A program made the translations under genes and the position numbers. A stretch of 64,000 bases of DNA from contig JASSKH010000003.1 in the NCBI GenBank assembly GCA_031763025.1, positions 9,003,078-9,067,077 on the forward strand, written 5' to 3'. Below, piece by piece: positions 21,337 through 32,104 of the stretch (position 1 is its first letter; each line of letters starts with the position of its first letter). A model generated the notes under the pieces. That model did no database searches and was not told where the DNA came from. It worked only from the letters and a program-made list of their open reading frames with translations. Source of the DNA: Macrocystis pyrifera (taxonomy: Eukaryota > Sar > Phaeophyceae > Laminariales > Laminariaceae).

Positions 21337-22914
21337 ATGCCCTCGAAGGGATCGGCTCAAGAAGAGCACGACTCTCCAAGTGACGTTGAAACGCTGCGAC
21401 GCGAGATCAAGCTGGCGATGGAGAACAGAGAGGCGTCGGTGCTGAACGCCATGAGGGACATGATGGCCGGTTCATGAGGAACAACGGCCGATCGGAGTCC
21501 GGCAGCGCTGTGAGTAGCGCTGCTGTAGGGGAGAGCCCACAAGGGGCAGTACCCACTGCTGTAAGAGATTGCAGCAGAAGAAGAGACAAATTTGCGTGAG
21601 GGCGCCTCGCCAGATTTGGGAGCAACTGGACGCGGAGGAACTGCGTTGCCTGTCGAGGTTGGCCCACCGAGGGGTGAGCCAGACCAGCACGGGAGGACAA
21701 GATGATGGGGTGCATACCCCGGCGGTGAGTTGGGTGGTGGATTTGATCTGCCTCTATCGCACCATTTGGCCTTCAAACACACTCCTGTGCCATCGTTTAG
21801 TGGGCTAAAATCTGAGTTCAACCCCTGGACAAGAGACGCTCGGTATTACGCCAAAGGAGTTGGTTTCTTGTCTGCTTTCGTGTCGGATCCACCACAGTAC
21901 ATTCCCGTAGGGGAAGTAGACACCGAAAACTCGATGCTTGTCGCTAGGGGGTTTAGCCGCGAAAGTGTGCACAGGCATACACTGGCATGGAATTTCCTGT
22001 CGACGGCCCTCAAGAGCAAGAGCGATAAAAGCATGTTGCACCGGTGTACCTCGCCGAGGCAAGCGTGGGACGCTCTCCTTGCGTGGTACGGCCCTCAGAC
22101 GACGGGGGCCAAATCAGACCTCTCCCGACGCCTTAACAGTTTTAAGATGGCGCCGGGGAGCAACCCGCTCGAGGAGATGGGCAGGATCGAGGATCTTGCC
22201 GCGGAAATGCGAACAGCAGGAATGTCAGTAGACGACCACATGCTGTACACCATATTTATTGACTCTCTGCCTGCCGAATACGAAGTGGAGACTCGGAACC
22301 TGGCATCACGTGACAGCATCGGCCGTGATGACATCATCAAGGCTGTTCGAGAACGGCATCACCGACTTTCTGGAAACAGGAAGAAGGGGTCCAACGCTGG
22401 CCACGCAGGCCATGCTATGTACGCCGGCGGCGGCGGCGGTGGCGGTGGTCGCCGGAAAGGTGGAGGAAATGGCAAAGAAAAAGGTGGACGACGGGGTCAC
22501 GGACGAGGCGGTAGAGGCTCCAACGAGGACGGTGGTGGCTCGGCCGCGGCTGCTGGTGGCAATGGTAACGACGCCAAAGCCGCCAGCGGAAGTACTCCAG
22601 TGGGCAAGTGCCATAGGTGTGGCAAGAAGGGCCATTGGAGGAGCGAGTGTACGGCGAAGCTATGCAGTCGATGCCAGGGACGCGGGTACTCTGCCGATGC
22701 CTGTCCCATGTCCACGGATCTATGCAGTCGATGCAACGGGCTGGGGCACGCTGCTGATGTCTGCCCCTCATCGAAAGAAGAAGCTGTCATGGCGGTGACG
22801 AGTAAGGATGGGGCAAGGGACGACGACCCGGAAAAAGGTACGGTCCAGGCCTCACCTTTCAAGGCCGAAGAGACAGGCAAGTGGAGCGATGGTTCAGGGG
22901 AAGGGGAGTCTGCT
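21337..22914 (+). pseudogene. Copia A gag, broken
   Basis: Capsid/nucleocapsid precursor. The ATG at 21337 (MPSKGSAQEEHDS..., a charged, helix-prone N-terminus) runs to a TGA at 21475-21477. After a garbled stretch with shifts the same frame is open from about 21706. Gag core follows (HTLAWNFLSTALKS, TSPRQAWDALLAWYG, MGRIEDLAAEMR), then a Gly-rich linker and three zinc knuckles: CHRCGKKGHWRSEC (22609), CSRCQGRGYSADAC (22663; Tyr where His is usual) and CSRCNGLGHAADVC (22723). Three knuckles are more than most copia gags carry. Non-functional because of the N-terminal breaks. Confidence 0.88.
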
Positions 22915-24187
22915 TGGCAGGTAGGAGACGAGGCTTGGATATGTGATAGTGGTGCGTCTACTCACATGACACCCTCCGCTGACTGCATGATCAATTATAG
23001 AGAATGCAACTTGACTCTCCGAATCGCTGACGGGTCCACCCGAGCGATCGAAGGTTACGGTGACGTGAGTGTTGTCTTTCGGTCCGGAAACGGTCCCGTG
23101 CAAGTGCTGCTTACGAACGTTGCGCACGTGCCGGATCTCGGCCACCACTTATTTTCCCTGCCCACTCTGGTCAAAAACGGCCATACTTTCGAAGGGCGCC
23201 CCACGGGGGTTGTAATCAGGCTCAAGTCGGAGCGTTCGATCGTGTTCCCGTTGAGTGGGACTCTCTACAGCCTATACGGCTACCGGGTCGACCGCAGTTG
23301 TGGGGAAAATGCCTGTGCTGTACTCGCCCCGGGACAACTGCCCAACGAGTCTGCAATCAACATCAACGATTTCCACTGCGCTGCTGGACACTCCCACGAG
23401 GTACTACTTCGCAAGACCGTGGAGCAGCAGGGGATTGTCCTCGGGGGAAAGCTGCTGGAGTGCAAGGGTGCTCCATGGCAAAGGGTCTCCGCAAAGGTAT
23501 CAAGCAGTCCACACACACACGAGCAGATAAGAAGATCGGGAGGGTTTTTGTGGATTTGAGTGGACCAAAGGTGGTAGAGTCTCTCGGGCGGAAGCGGTAT
23601 ACTCTCATCGTGCGCGACGATCTTTCACGGTATATGTGGGTGTACTTTATGCGCCACAAGTCGGACGCCGCGGAAATGTTCGAGCTGTTCCTTGCGGATT
23701 CTCGTGCAGACGGTGTCCCTTCTACGGTGGTAATCGTCCGATCTGATGGGGGTGGTGAATTCCGCGGGGGAAAGTTTTGCGACCTGTGTAGATCACGAGG
23801 GATCAAGCAGGAATTCACGACGGCCGACAGTCCCCAATACAATGGAGTAGCAGAGCGCGCGCTAGGTTTGATAGAGACGGCCGCAATGGCGGGCCGAATC
23901 CAGGCTCAAGAGCTTTTTCCTGGCGCGAAACTCCCGGCCACGCCGTCGTTGTGGGTGGAAGCGTCCCACTGGGCGTGTGACGCCTTGAACCGCACAGCAA
24001 CAACAGCTAACCCGCAGAGCAAGTCGCCACATGAGATGTGACATGGTAGCCCCCCCCCGGTAGTACTACTGCCCTTTCCTCAAGTCTGGCTATTGCAAGG
24101 TGAAGAGGGAAAACAAGTCACAGGCGAAAGCGCAAAGAGTGCTTATACCTCGGCCCTGCAACAAACTACCCCGGTGATTCAGTACGA
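22915..24187 (+). pseudogene. Copia A protease-integrase, broken
   Basis: Protease: catalytic DSGAS at about 22945 within AWICDSGASTHMT. Integrase: zinc site H-x4-H (FHCAAGH, about 23371) with C-x2-C (ECKGC), then the catalytic triad in FVDLSGP, VRSDGGGEF and GVAERALGL, all present. Breaks: a -1 shift at the GGG around 23468, splitting the C-x2-C; a TGA at 24039-24041 replacing the expected Trp of HEMW; and a -1 shift near 24150 (YLGPATNYPGDS resumes in the third frame). Each is one base from an open frame. The integrase would insert the cDNA. Confidence 0.88.
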
Positions 24188-26550
24188 GTGCTGACAAAGA
24201 ACCGCATTGTGCTAATAACGCGCAATGTCACCTGGCAACGCGTGTCGTCTGCACCACCTGTACCTGCCCAGGCGAATGACTCCCTGTCTACGGAAAAGGG
24301 GGGGTCAGAGGTAGACGACGTGAGCACGTCGGATCGAGGTGGTGGGGGGGGGGGGGTGGTGGGTGAGCTGGACAACGGTCTGGCTCACTTGAACGACCTC
24401 GACGTGACGTGGGGTTTTGACCTGGACGCGTTTATACAGGAGCGCGCACAGCCGGCACCTGCCGCCGGCGAGGCCGGCGGCGAAACACCCGAGACGATGG
24501 GTTCGTCTCAAGGGGGCGCCGTGGACGCCTCCTCGGTCCCGACAGGGAGGGCCGAAACAGCCGAGACGATGGATTCGTCTCAAGGGGGCGCCGTGGACGC
24601 CTCCTCGGTCCCAACAGGGAGGGCCGGAAACGACCCGGGCGCAGCATCAGCCTCCGACACCGGGCAAGGGGACGGTGAGGATCCCCCCGCGGTCCTGTCG
24701 GGGAGGCCAGCACACGAGCTCAGCAGCTTGGGCCGGCTCCCCCCGACTGTACGGGGCCGGACCCGGGGTCAAAGCCAACGCCTGGAGAGTGAACCTGCTG
24801 TGCACCAGATAAGGATGGATGAAAGGACCGCAGACGCGCTGCTTGCGGCAGCGTACGAGTCGTGGACGAAGCCTGGGAGTATGCTGGATTGTACGCCCTG
24901 GACGACGGAGGACGCAGTGGCTTTGATGGCCGGAGGACCTGCTGTGGAGAACAAAGGGGAGTTGAGCGTTTGCATGCCGAGTGGTTTCCCGGAAGACGTA
25001 GAACCGCCCCCACAGTCCGTAGCAGATATAGAGCGTTCTCAATACAAAGCGGCGTGGCACGAGGCCATGAAAATTGAGTTGGACGGTCACAAAACGACCG
25101 GTACTTACGAAGCCGCGACACCGCCAAAGGGCGGAAACCTGTAGGTGCGAAGTGGGTTTTTACCTACAAGACGGATAAGGATGGCTTGATAGTAAAGACA
25201 AAGGCCAGACTTGTGGCTAAGGGTTTTAGCCAGGTGCAGGATGTAGATTATTTTCAAACGTTTGCACCGACTCCCTCGTCAGCGTCAGTTAAAATTCTGG
25301 CGGCTGTTGCAAATGAACATGGTTTAAAGATTTTTCATCTAGGCGTCGCACAAGCTTTTGTTCGCGCGAAACTCGACGCCGAGATATACATGAAACTGCC
25401 CGGTGGGTGTGGTGACATGTCAGGAAAGATCGTCCGCCTAAACAGATCACTGTATGGTCTAAAGCAGAGCGGACGGCAGTGGGCCGGATTTTTGGTAGAG
25501 ACCGTGGTAGAGTACGGAATGGAGCAGTGTAAGTCTGACCCGTGTGTGTTTCGCATGGTTGTGGACGGCAAGGTAGAACTGATCATGGCCGTTCATGTAG
25601 ATGACATCGTGATCGCAGGATCGGGTGAGACATGTAGAGATTTCCATGCCGCGCTAGCTATGAAATTTCCCACGAATAACCTTGGCGAACTGACTTGGTA
25701 CACTGGTTGTGCTTTCAAACGCGACTGGGAACTGGGGACATTGGAGATTACGCAGAAGGCGTTCATTGAGAGCATGCTGAATCGTTTTGGTGTTAACTCA
25801 TCCTCTGATATCCCCGCGACCCCCTGTGTGGAACTAGGTCCAAGAGAGGAGGGCGAACTTGGAGGAGACTGGCCGTACAGGGAGGCTGTGGGCAGCTTGA
25901 TGTGGCTGTCGACCATGACGAGGCCGGACATCTCGAACGCTGTGCGTGCTGTGGCGCGCCACTCCCACAACCCAACGGAGAGGCACTGGAAGGCAGTTTT
26001 GAAGATTATGGCTTACCTCCACGGGACCAGGTTTATGGGATTGACTTTTGTACGGGGCTCGGGTTTGGATTTGACTGCGTATAGTGATGCTGATTATGCG
26101 GATAAGTCGAACGATAGGCGCTCGGTATCGGGGACGGTAATTACCCTAGGGGGTGCGGCCGTCAGTTGGGCAAGTAGTACGCAGAGGTGTGTTACGTTGT
26201 CGACAGCAGAAGCAGAGTATGTCGCCCTGGGTAAAGGGGTGAAGGAAGCTTTGTTTACGGGCGCGGTGTTGTCGTTTATCTGTCCAGAGCTAAGCGGATC
26301 ATGTGTCCGGGTTTTCGAGGATAACCAGGGGGCCGTAGCGTTGGCTGAAAACCCTCTTAGTTCTGCTCGGAGTAAGCATATCGACGTGCGTTTTCATTTT
26401 GTGAGAGAGCTACTTCGTGCTAAGAAGATCGACATTCAGTTCGTAGCTTCGGAAGAGCAGCACGCGGATATTTTGACGAAATCCCTTGCTGCGACCCCTT
26501 TTAAGTCTCATCGTAGGTTCTTGTTGAATCTGCCTTTGGAGGGTGAGTGA
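24188..26550 (+). pseudogene. Copia A reverse transcriptase-RNase H
   Basis: 24188-25144 is the integrase C-terminus and an acidic, Ser/Thr-rich linker with a tandem repeat (ETMDSSQGGAVDASSVPTGR) and a 13-G run at 24344. A -1 shift near 25130 precedes RT (RKPVGAKWVFTYKTDKDG). RT motifs: ARLVAKGFSQ, RSLYGLKQSGRQW and catalytic VHVDD. The first palm Asp, expected in H-x-D-V-x-x-AF, is Gly (FHLGVAQAF; GGC at 25342-25344), which should abolish polymerisation. RNase H follows with DADYA, STAEAEY, EDNQGA and HADILTK. TGA at 26548. Located in the virus-like particle in active relatives. Confidence 0.92.
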
Positions 26551-26863
26551 GGGGTATGAGCATTATTCGATGAGTACCATGTTTGAGTGATGCGAGGAAA
26601 ACTTTGTCAGGTCGCCAACCCTGCGCTACTTTGAGGGGCATGGGGGAGTAGGGCACCGCTTGGCATTTTATTTTCTGGCCATGGTCATCGTTTGGAATGC
26701 GGCCGTTGTTTCAATTGCAATGGTTTGGAGTATATGTGTTATACAGGGGGTTTTGACCCGGTGGCCGGGTTTCCTCCTGCGGGACTGTCGTTGGCTGTTC
26801 TTAGGTCCTACAAGTCTTGAATGTCTTTTCGGTCTCGTCACAGCTGTGAAGAGCCAGGGAGGG

Positions 26864-27119
26864 TGTTCGTTTGGATCGTTCCAGCAGCGACGGTTACAAG
26901 TTGTAGAGGGTTGCGTATACCTTCGCAGGCGTTATTATGAATTATGCCGTGTGTTCACGAGGAGAGTTTGAGCACTCCGTTCTCTGCTCCGTTCTCTGCT
27001 CTGAGCTACGAGATAGGCTCCGCTCTCTCTCCCCTCCTCTGTCCTCTAATACAACGATTATAAAGAAACTCATCAGACCACGTGGTGGTCAGGGCATCCA
27101 GGCTTGGACTCTACGAACA
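26864..27119 (+). repeat. Copia A 3' LTR
   Basis: 256 bp, TGTTCGTTTGG to CTCTACGAACA, about 98% identical to the 5' LTR by eye. Followed by the CAGGG duplication. Confidence 0.9.
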
Positions 27120-27124
27120 CAGGG

Positions 27125-27761
27125 TCACGCGTCGGGTCTATTCGATAGGCAGAGGGCAAGCTTTGGTTAGCATCCTCTGGGCGGATCTTATAGGGGCAGG
27201 GAGGATCCCCGGTGTGGGAACGCCTTCGGTCTCGGGTACAGAGCCAGTAACGAGGTTCCGGGACCACCCGGTGTTTACAAAACACCACCAAGAGTGAAGA
27301 AAGAAAGTCAAAGCCAAGTGATCTGTGATACCTGTCCTATCGACCCCCAGCCCCTTGGGCCCTTCCTTGCCCGTCGTGCCCGTCATCGTGTCTGTGGTGC
27401 TTCGTTGAGTGTTCACGCTGACTGCTTGCATCTACCGCATTGCATCGATCCACGTTCTGTGTGACCCGATCATTACTGCTTGAAGGCACTTCCTCGAACT
27501 CCCAAACAACAGGTGAGCCGGCCTCAGAGATCTAACGAGCGCAGGTCCTTTTTACGGTCTGAGAGCTGTACCCTGCTGTAACAGTACATATGATATCTGA
27601 GTCACATGTACACCTAATAAGTAAATCATGAATGGTGCTGCTGTCGGCCCAGTTGACGGGGCTCTCAGAATAAAGGCAGGCGGCCAAGACCGGCCGGTTC
27701 GCTCGTGTATGTATATATGTACAAGGCTTTCCTTCGGAATGGGTATTCCGTCGTTTCTTGT
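27125..27761. other. Intergenic, no gene seen
   Basis: Ordinary-composition sequence with only short ORFs. Nothing recognisable. Confidence 0.4.
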
Positions 27762-27958
27762 ACAAATACAGTTAGTTTGGTTGGCTTTGGGCTATGACGC
27801 CAATTGCAGTTTTGGTTGGCTTTGGGCTTTGACGCCAATTGCTGCAGTTATATTGCAATTGGGGTAATAGCCCAAAGCCAACCAAACTAATATGATGCCA
27901 ATTGCAGTTATATTGCAATTGGGGCAATACCCAAAGCCAACCAAACTATTGTATTTGT
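27762..27958. repeat. Palindromic repeat cluster (MITE-like)
   Basis: AGTTTGGTTGGCTTTGGGCT occurs forward at 27774 and again (shortened) at 27812, then inverted at about 27880 and 27930. ATTGCAGTTATATTGCAATTGGGG also repeats. The outer arms extend to ACAAATACA/TATTTGT, so the whole can fold into nested hairpins. No ORF. Confidence 0.7.
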
Positions 27959-28399
27959 GTAAGAAACGGTGAAGGATGTAATACTCGCGTTTATTTGTGA
28001 ATGTAATGTGAAACGTAAGATCGGGTGACCCAAGAGTAAGAATGACATTCGTCTAATAATAAGGGTAACATATTTCATCAGTGCGGGGAGAGAGTGGAGT
28101 AGTGCATGGCATGTGGATGATATACAACATACAGGCTGTTGTTTCAAGGAAGGTTTGGGACAGAGGGGAAAGCAGCAGTGCCGGCAACGACAACGGTTGT
28201 GGAAATGTTGTGTAGTTGCTGGGCGGCCGCGATTTCGATTTAGCCAGCATAGGAGTTTGGATGAGACATGATATGTAAATAGTCTTGCAGGCTGCTGTAG
28301 TAACGGGGCGGGAGGCCCAGAATGTGGATCTGTCCGCCGTTGAACCCGTTGGGTATGTGTAGGGAGAAATAATCGTGATTTTGGGAAATGTGGGAACAA
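27959..28399. other. Intergenic, no gene seen
   Basis: The minus strand is open in two frames, perhaps as a continuation of the exon-like ORF to its right, but the composition (His/Cys/Pro-rich) is not convincing. Confidence 0.35.
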
Positions 28400-28620
28400 T
28401 TTGTTGCCTCTCATTCGTCCTGGATGGAGACAATCTGCTTGGCGTACTGCTTCGGAATTCCGCGAAGCCCTGGAGCAGGCGAAATGGAAGGGATTCTTCT
28501 TGCGCTTGATGATGATGTCTCCGTCTTTGACGGTGGAGTCCGTCAGGCGGCAGTTGTAGCACTTGCCACCGACCTGGTCGAAGTCAGGGTGCGCGGGGCG
28601 GGAGTGGCGTGCAGGGAATA
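28400..28620 (-). CDS. Exon-like ORF with a C-x2-C...H-x2-C zinc site (PARP-finger-like)
   Basis: The minus strand, read in the frame ...PDFDQVGGKCYNCRLTD..., encodes a Cys-x2-Cys pair, a spacer of about 22 residues rich in Lys and Ile (KDGDIIIKRKK), and His-Phe-Ala-Cys. That spacing resembles PARP-type zinc fingers, which bind DNA ends, but the match is by pattern only. A C/T-rich tract (the complement of the poly-G run) and CAG precede it, fitting a splice acceptor near 28585. The 3' end of the exon is not clear. A related cysteine motif lies at 31255-31440 on the same strand, so both may belong to one host gene with the CAG array in an intron. Confidence 0.35.
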
Positions 28621-28635
28621 GCGTGGGAGGGGGAA

Positions 28636-28655
28636 GGGGGGGGGGGGGGGGGGGG
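28636..28655. repeat. Poly-G run, 20 bases
   Basis: G20 on the plus strand, at the left border of the CAG-rich array. Confidence 0.85.
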
Positions 28656-28679
28656 CAGAGTTCATTATTTGTACTGCTC

Positions 28680-30870
28680 TACAGCGGCACAACAGCAGTA
28701 CGTAATCGCTTGCTATACGACGGCAGCAGCAGCAGCAGCAGAAGCAGCAAGTACATGCGTAAAACGCAGCAGGAAAACGGCCAAAATATTTTTTCAACGT
28801 ACCAAAACGACCATTTGGGTGCGAAAACGACCAAGAAAAACAGTAATCCGAATATATAAGAACAATCAGTGGATATTGAGCCTGCATTAGCAGTATCAGC
28901 AGCAGCAGCAGCAGCAGCAGCCACAACGGCTTCGAGCAGTGGTTGCGGCAGCATTAGCAACATTAGCAGCAGCAGAAACAACAATGGATCGCCGCGGCGT
29001 TGGCTGCGGTAGCGGCATAGCAAAGATATGATAAAAAAGAAGAAACAAAGTATGTACCCTGGTATGCCGCGACCGCAAAAACTACGGAATTTCATTGGCG
29101 AAACAAAAATATGTACACACAAATGACCAGCATGATGTACAACGCAGCAGCAGCACCACAGCAGCGTAGCAGCGATATGGAAAGAACGAAGCCCAAAACG
29201 AGAAAAAAGCAGTACGTACGCAAAAGGCAGCAACAAAATGACCAAAATATTTTTTCCAGGTACCCAAACGACCATTTAGACCATTTAGGGACAAAAGCGA
29301 TCAAGAAAAACAATAATCCGAGTGCATTATTAGCATTAGCAGCAGCAGCAGCAGCAGCTGCTGCTGAAGCAGCAACGGATCGCCGCAACGTTGGCTGCAG
29401 CAGCAGCAGCATAGCAACGATATGAAAAGAAGGAAGAAAAAAAACTATGTACCCTGGTCTGCCGCAATCGCAAAACGTACGGTAATTATTGATGATACAG
29501 AAATATGTACACACACACGAGTGTAATACACACACAAATCACGTCCAGCATGATGTACGGCAACAACGCAGCAACACCACAAAAAAAAACGTTGACGATA
29601 CAGAAATATGTACACACGCACAAGTGTAATAGGCACACAAATCATGTCCAGCATGATGTGTACGGAAACAACGCAGCAGCGCCACAAAACGACAAAACGA
29701 CCAAGAAACACAATTATCCGAGTACATACGAACATTCAGTGAATATTGCGGCACCACTATTACGGGGGTCCATAGTTAACAGGACCTATGGTATACATAA
29801 AAACCTATATACTTACCTATTTTTACTGACAAAATTTGGTCCAGTTAACTATGGACCCCCGTAATAGCAGCAGCAGCAGCAGAAGCAGCAACGGATCGCC
29901 ACAGCGTTGGCAGCAGCAGCAGCAGCAGCAGCAGCATAGCAACGATACGAATAGAAGGAAGAAAAAAAGTATGTACCCCGAGTCCGTCCGAAAAGTATTT
30001 TTGGTATCTCACTACAGATAGACCCACCCCCGCATGCTGTACGGCAACAACGCAGCAGCAGCATAGCAACAATACGAAAAGCACCATGAAAAAATACGAG
30101 AAAAAGTAGTTCGTACGCAAAATGCAGGAGCAAAAACCACAAAAAAAAAATAATACGTATAAAAAAAAACATTTGGGTACAAAAACGGCCAACAAAAACA
30201 ATAATCCGCGTTGGCAGCAGCAACATAGCAACGATATGAAAATAAGGAAGAAAAAAAACTATGTACCCTGGTATGCCACGATCGCAAAACCTACGGAAAT
30301 TCAGTGACGATACAGAAATATGTACACACACAAGTGCAGCATGATGTACGGCAACAACGCAGCAGCACCACAGCAGCAGCAAGCAGCAGCATAGCAACGA
30401 TAGGAAAAAAAATCAAGCCAAAAACGAGAAAAGCAGTACGTACGCAAAATGCAGGAGCAAAACGACAAAAATTTTTCACGTATCAAAAGAACCATTTGGG
30501 TACAAAAACGACCAATAAAAACAATAATCCGAGTACATACGAACATTCAGTGGATATTGCGGCAGCATTAGCAGCAGAAGCAGCTACAGCATTAGCAGCA
30601 GCAGAAGCTGCAACGAATCGCCGCAGCGTTGGCAGCAGCAGCGTTGGCAGCAGCAGCAGCAGCATAGCAACGATATGAAAATTAAAAAAAAAAAAAAAAC
30701 ATGTACCCTGGTATGCCGCCATCGCGAAACCTACGGAATTTTATTGACGATCCGAAAATATGTACACTTCCAGCATGATGCACGGCAACAACGCAGCAGC
30801 ACTACAACAGCAGCAAGTGCACAGCAGCAGCAAGTGCACAGCAGGAGCACTCATGGCGTGGCGCTGACAG
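28680..30870 (+). repeat. CAG-rich tandem array, units of about 300-450 bp
   Basis: About six units. Each carries a (CAG)n or (CAGCAA)n block, TAGCAACGATATGAAAA, GTACCCTGGTATGCCGC, AATATGTACACACA, GCATGATGTACGGCAACAAC and ACGACCATTTGGGTACAAAA. Unit starts are uneven because the CAG blocks vary and one MITE is inserted (29760-29864). Long ORFs on both strands here are Ala/Gln/Leu/Ser low-complexity readings of the CAG blocks and I do not call them genes. Confidence 0.85.
29760..29864. mobile_element. MITE family M, intact copy (105 bp)
   Basis: Terminal inverted repeats TTACGGGGGTCCATAGTTAAC / GTTAACTATGGACCCCCGTAA, flanked by TA (29758-29759 and 29865-29866), as expected for Tc1/mariner-type insertion. 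The interior is AT-rich, with CCTATATACTTACC. It sits inside the CAG array, so it is younger than at least part of the array. Confidence 0.8.
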
Positions 30871-31254
30871 CAGTAGTAGCAGCAGCAGCAGCAGCTGAAA
30901 ACGAGCAAAGGGGTTACGTAGGGTCACCAAAACATGTACACACAGAAATCGTGTGCACCGAAAATGCACCACAGTAGCAGCAGCACTCACATCGTTCGGT
31001 GCAGCGGTGACGGCGACAGCTGAATCCTCCGTTCCTTCGTTCACGTCCCGCAAACAGTTGTGCATGTGCGCGTTCGCGTGCACTGTGTAAGAGGAGCCGA
31101 CGCAACGCACGAAGGGGAAAGAACGAGCATGGATGAGTCCAAAACATAATGAACGCTTTGAGGTTTGTATGCAAAAAGGCAATTGAAACCCCCCAAAAAA
31201 CGTACTGGCAACAGACAGCATTCAACAATAGACCCAAGACACTCACCATTGTCA

Positions 31255-31440
31255 GCAATCTCGAGGGAGTACGAGACAGTCCCTTCCTTCATCGGGCGAG
31301 CACAGAACTCGCAGTTGGTTGCCCAATACAGTACAGGATGATCCCGCCACCATCGCACATGAGATCCTCGCAGGTGGCGAAGGCCACGTTTTTGCCACCA
31401 GGCGCGGAGTTCTTGAGCAAGTAAGTGCTAGTCCGTGCAC
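31255..31440 (-). CDS. Exon-like ORF with a C-x2-C motif
   Basis: Minus strand reads ...AQELRAWWQKRGLRHLRG, then WWRDHPVLYWATNCEFC, then ARPMKEGTVSYSLEIADN, followed at once by GGTGAGTG, a good splice donor (near 31255). A TAG/CAC acceptor-like site lies near 31435. The CEFC...KEG arrangement is like the CYNC...KDG of the ORF at 28400-28620. No start or stop is required if this is an internal exon. Family not identified; PARP-like zinc finger is a guess. Confidence 0.35.
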
Positions 31441-32104
31441 CGGTCGCAAACAACAGCCGGCACCAGGTCGGTCTTTGTCGTTGCCGCTCTCTTGCCAGAG
31501 GGCGAGGACCACGCGCCTCTCGACGAGGGGGGGGTGAGCTTAGGGGGCGTGGAGAAGGGAGAGGCGGGGGTTGCAGCACCAGCAGGTTCGCCACCGACAG
31601 CAGCAGCTTGGCCGCCTACAGCTGCATCTAGATGCCGTTCGTCGAAGGCGAGACGCCTCTTCTAGGCGCCGTGCGAAGAGCTGCCTATTGGTTGCAGTTT
31701 TTTATAAGAAACTAAGAAAGCACGTCAGCTGTGAGTTCAACCGATCGGCAGATCGGTCGATACTCAACTTTGCAAGCTGCGTGAACCGCGCGCGTTTTCT
31801 ATTATTTCCCTCGCGATTGACTACTGGCCAGAGACTCCCCTGGATGCCACCAGGGTCGACGAGACGATAATACTTACAGCTGGTTCGATTTCCAATTGAT
31901 TTCGGCCAGTACCATTTCGCGCACTGAAACAGCAGATCGACACGTGAGGGCCGGGGTACACAAGAAGAAATAAGAAAGGTTGTTTGGCTGTTTGGCTGTT
32001 CGGCTGTTTCAAAGAAAAAGGGCTGTTTGCGAAGAGCTGCCTATCAGTCGGTCTGTCTGCCAAGAGCTAGCAAGTGACAACGACCTCAAAAATCGTGTAA
32101 TTAT
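31441..32104. other. Intergenic, no gene seen
   Basis: GC-rich left part with several overlapping short ORFs; the right part resembles no repeat in the window until U2 begins. No supported gene. Confidence 0.4.

Larger units (their letters stand above)
21036..27119 (+). mobile_element. Copia A: Ty1/copia retrotransposon with both LTRs
   Basis: Flanked by a perfect 5-bp duplication CAGGG (21031-21035 and 27120-27124). LTRs of 256 bp start TG and end CA and differ at only about five positions, so the insertion is fairly young. Domain order gag - protease - integrase - RT - RNase H defines the Copia superfamily. A purine-rich tract (GAAGAGCCAGGGAGGG) lies just before the 3' LTR. No match to the common initiator-Met primer site was seen after the 5' LTR. 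The coding region carries several frame breaks and a catalytic RT mutation. Confidence 0.93.

Noticed and set aside
22259-22880. Overlapping ORFs in other frames of copia A gag
   Set aside because: They are shadows of the Gly-rich and zinc-knuckle coding sequence and have no recognisable domains.
28543-31221. Long Ala/Gln/Leu/Cys-rich ORFs on both strands of the CAG array
   Set aside because: They are translations of triplet-repeat blocks; frames change between units and no non-repetitive domain is present.
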